From: JAYPUG01 sp038117265
GTDB taxonomy: Bacteria > Pseudomonadota > Alphaproteobacteria > UBA6615
Assembly: GCA_038117265.1 (NCBI GenBank)
Contig: JAYOFO010000006.1
Coordinates: forward strand, 1 to 64,000
Reading direction: 5' to 3'
Length of the DNA stretch: 64,000 nucleotides
Position 1 is the stretch's first letter. Every line of letters begins with the position of its first letter. Positions 62,085 through 64,000 of the stretch are shown here, piece by piece. The notes under the pieces are model-generated. The model worked only from the letters and a program-made list of their open reading frames with translations. It was not told the DNA's origin and did no database searches. Position numbers and translations under genes: made by a program.

Positions 62085-62106
62085 GTCGTGACTCCTGTCG
62101 CGCGCC

Positions 62107-64000
<1,894 letters not shown>

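Overview
The window is high-GC DNA from an alphaproteobacterium, most likely a Rhodospirillales-type lineage. The evidence is gene content and order: an F1-only ATP synthase operon (atpHAGDC, with no F0 genes beside it), the block rplU-rpmA-obgE-proB-proA-nadD-rsfS-rlmH leading through an EnvC-like protein, ctpA, a divergent polysaccharide deacetylase and rppH, and priA/fsa/DUF484/xerC beside sucAB-lpdA. I see no insertion sequence, phage, CRISPR array or plasmid feature. The many long open frames antisense to genes are GC-driven shadows.

Left part (1-35.4 kb): accessory catabolism and transport in short operons. In order: a cupin end, an aldo/keto reductase and an MFS transporter; a Gfo/Idh/MocA - ThDP enzyme - SDR operon; HyuA/HyuB (hydantoinase/oxoprolinase family) divergent from an N-carbamoylsarcosine-amidase-like hydrolase and formate-THF ligase; an acyl-CoA dehydrogenase with Asp at the usual catalytic Glu position; a two-domain cupin; an acyl-CoA ligase / enoyl-CoA hydratase pair; a divergent uracil phosphoribosyltransferase homologue followed by a cobalt-type nitrile hydratase (alpha, beta, activator); an enolase-superfamily enzyme and a 3-hydroxyisobutyrate-dehydrogenase-type enzyme; a flavoprotein - RidA-like - GST - SDR operon; a small cytochrome c; a PotABCD-like ABC importer; and a block with an amidohydrolase, two dienelactone hydrolases, an orphan TRAP binding protein and a beta-keto acid cleavage enzyme.

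Right part (35.5-64 kb): housekeeping core. tRNA-Ser(CGA); ribosomal proteins L21 and L27 behind a clear sigma-70 promoter and a structured leader, ending in an intrinsic terminator; Obg; proline synthesis (proB, proA) split by a DMT transporter; nadD, rsfS and rlmH; gpmA; the cell-envelope genes envC-like, ctpA and deacetylase; rppH; a ferritin-like diiron protein; the F1-ATPase operon; priA divergent from fsa-DUF484-xerC; a truncated FkbM methyltransferase remnant; and the 2-oxoglutarate dehydrogenase operon sucA (cut by the window end), sucB with two lipoyl domains, and lpdA.

The points most worth a second look are the UPRT-like/nitrile hydratase cluster, whose UPRT has an altered PRPP loop; the hydantoin-to-C1 gene group; rsfS without a usable start codon, which one extra G would repair; the Asp-for-Glu acyl-CoA dehydrogenase; the palindromes over the promoters of the PotD-like and ferritin-like genes; and the RidA homologue lacking its catalytic arginine.
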